Assembly (NCBI RefSeq): GCF_013415105.1 | Contig: NZ_JACCDF010000001.1 | Coordinates: 372,001-436,000 of the forward strand | Direction: 5' to 3' | DNA from: Vreelandella salicampi | Lineage (GTDB): Bacteria > Pseudomonadota > Gammaproteobacteria > Pseudomonadales > Halomonadaceae | Length of the DNA stretch: 64,000 nt | Part shown: positions 63,127 to 64,000 of the stretch, one piece after another | Layout: every line of letters starts with the position of its first letter | How positions within the stretch are numbered: position 1 is the first letter of the stretch | Program-made: the position numbers and the translations under genes | Notes under the pieces: generated by a model | What the model was told of the DNA's origin: nothing | The model's database searches: none | Seen by the model: the letters and a program-made list of their open reading frames with translations, nothing else

Positions 63127-63854
63127 TGGAAGCACTCATCAATCGATTGGAAGCACTGCTCGCAGAGAACAGCATTTTTACCCTGCAAACGCTCTCCTAT
63201 TACGGCGAAGGGCTTTCCACCACCGTTCAACTGGTCTTTATCTCGCTGCTAATTGGGCTGGTTGCTGCTGTGCCGCTGGCCATCGGCCGCGGATCCAAAC
63301 GGCGCTTTATCAAGTGGCCCATTTTTGCCTACACCTATGTGTTTCGCGGCACGCCGCTTTTGATCCAGCTCTATTTGATCTACTACGGCGTGGTGTTTGT
63401 CGATGGAATTCAAGAAACGTGGCTGTGGGTGCTTTTGAAAGAGCCCTTTGTGCCCGCTTTGGTCGCGTTTACTCTCAACACGGCAGCCTACACCACCGAA
63501 ATTTTTCACGGCGCCATCAAGGCGACCCCAAAAGGGGAAATCGAAGCCGCGCGCGCCTACGGCATGTCACCGGCGCTCACACTGCGCCGTATCGTGCTGC
63601 CCAGCGCTTTTCGCCGCGCCCTGCCCGCCTACGGAAACGAAGTGATTTTTATGCTCCACGCCAGCGCCATCGCCAGCGTCGTCACGATCATGGATCTCAC
63701 CGGAGCCGCGCGCTTTGTTTATGCCCGCTTTTACGCGCCGTTTGATGCGTTTTTGTTCGTGGCAGCGATTTATCTCTGCCTCACCTTTGCGATTCTCTAT
63801 CTGTTCCGCTATCTGGAGAAAAAGCTGCTCGCCCATTTGCAGCCGATGACATAA
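63126..63854 (+). CDS. Polar amino acid ABC permease (HisM/AotM-like)
   Basis: A 242-residue membrane protein. GLSTTVQLVFISLLIGLVAA, YTYVFRGTPLLIQLYLIYYG and the EAA loop EAARAYGMSPALTLRRIVLPSAFRRALPAYGNE are typical of HisM. Coupled by one base to the HisQ-like gene. The 130 bases after it contain an AT-rich inverted repeat and an 18-base palindrome. Confidence 0.94.
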   Translation: MEALINRLEALLAENSIFTLQTLSYYGEGLSTTVQLVFISLLIGLVAAVPLAIGRGSKRRFIKWPIFAYTYVFRGTPLLIQLYLIYYGVVFVDGIQETWLWVLLKEPFVPALVAFTLNTAAYTTEIFHGAIKATPKGEIEAARAYGMSPALTLRRIVLPSAFRRALPAYGNEVIFMLHASAIASVVTIMDLTGAARFVYARFYAPFDAFLFVAAIYLCLTFAILYLFRYLEKKLLAHLQPMT

Positions 63855-63876
63855 CAATGAGACAAAGCAACGACAT

Positions 63877-63898
63877 AAAACAAACGTTAGTTTGTTTT
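63877..63898 (+). terminator. Possible weak terminator after the permeases
   Basis: AAAACAAAC at 63877-63885 and GTTTGTTTT at 63890-63898 form a 9-bp inverted repeat with a GTTA loop. The stem is AT-rich and ends in TTTT. It may reduce transcription into the binding-protein gene rather than stop it. Confidence 0.35.
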
Positions 63899-63937
63899 AA
63901 GCGTTAGGCTTTGCCTCAACGCTTGGCTGGGGTAAAT

Positions 63938-63955
63938 TAATGGTGATCACCATTA
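63938..63955. promoter_or_regulatory. 18-bp perfect palindrome upstream of the binding-protein gene
   Basis: TAATGGTGATCACCATTA reads the same on both strands. It lies 29 bases before the ATG at 63985 and 40 bases after the AT-rich repeat. A candidate operator for the transporter binding protein. Confidence 0.5.
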
Positions 63956-63984
63956 GGTGAACTCATTACTTCTGGAGAAATGTT

Positions 63985-64000
63985 ATGACCCGCTTGATGC
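63985..64000 (+). CDS. Start of the ABC substrate-binding protein gene (partial, cut by right edge)
   Basis: Only five codons are seen (MTRLM). The ATG at 63985 is preceded by TGGAGAA. An earlier ATG at 63980 meets a stop after one more codon. Position after two permeases suggests a periplasmic amino acid-binding protein; identity is inferred from context only. Confidence 0.5.

Overview
The window looks like chromosomal DNA of a halophilic gammaproteobacterium, most likely Halomonas or a close relative (Halomonadaceae). The support is the moderately GC-rich sequence, the gene order rpsF-rpsR-DUF2232-rplI-dnaB with rlmB-rnr upstream, a complete seven-subunit Mrp-type Na+/H+ antiporter operon, a glucosylglycerate (compatible solute) locus, a Tat-exported HiPIP, and a gamma-butyrobetaine dioxygenase beside a betaine-type binding protein. 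The genus is an inference from content; no rRNA is present. I saw no insertion sequence, prophage, CRISPR array or clear pseudogene. No gene-free stretch exceeds about 290 bases.

Layout. 1-5276: an uncharacterised cluster on the minus strand (MDR dehydrogenase, degenerate PTPS-fold protein, glycosyltransferase-methyltransferase fusion, flippase-like membrane protein cut by the left edge) with a divergent CDP-alcohol phosphatidyltransferase; it looks like a pathway for a membrane-associated conjugate. 5391-9336: a glucosylglycerate phosphorylase candidate converging on a glucosyl-3-phosphoglycerate synthase/phosphatase pair. 9620-12999: ackA-pta. 13189-19066: nucleoside uptake and salvage operon nupC-deoC-deoA-deoB-deoD-cdd. 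19175-20736: a YdcH-like protein and a class V aminotransferase. 20852-26697: mrpABCDEFG. 26968-30166: ferrochelatase, divergent from an FeS photolyase/cryptochrome and a DCC-family protein. 30200-31012: two small hypotheticals. 31095-38007: dnaB and the ribosomal protein operon with rlmB and rnr. 38301-38664: three tandem tRNA-Leu(CAG) genes. 38769-40598: a secreted or periplasmic nuclease, a single-domain AsnC/Lrp protein and a HiPIP. 40689-45521: the prkA-yeaH-spoVR stress triad.

45768-52887 holds metabolic and transport genes: threonine aldolase, dienoyl-CoA reductase, an EamA transporter, a GNAT-amidohydrolase fusion, an alkyltransferase-like protein and a LysR regulator. 53012-55175 is the betaine/carnitine-type pair. 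55266-55877 is an orphan nuclease-like gene in more AT-rich DNA. 56142-59695 holds mtfA, a lipocalin, a tartrate/D-malate dehydrogenase and a PAS-GGDEF diguanylate cyclase. 59780-64000 holds wrbA, astE and a polar amino acid ABC transporter cut by the right edge.

Together these describe an osmotically challenged aerobe: Na+ extrusion (Mrp), organic solute synthesis and recycling (glucosylglycerate, probably carnitine/betaine), nucleoside and amino acid scavenging, and light/DNA-damage and stationary-phase stress functions. The least explained parts are the left-edge cluster and the orphan nuclease-like gene.
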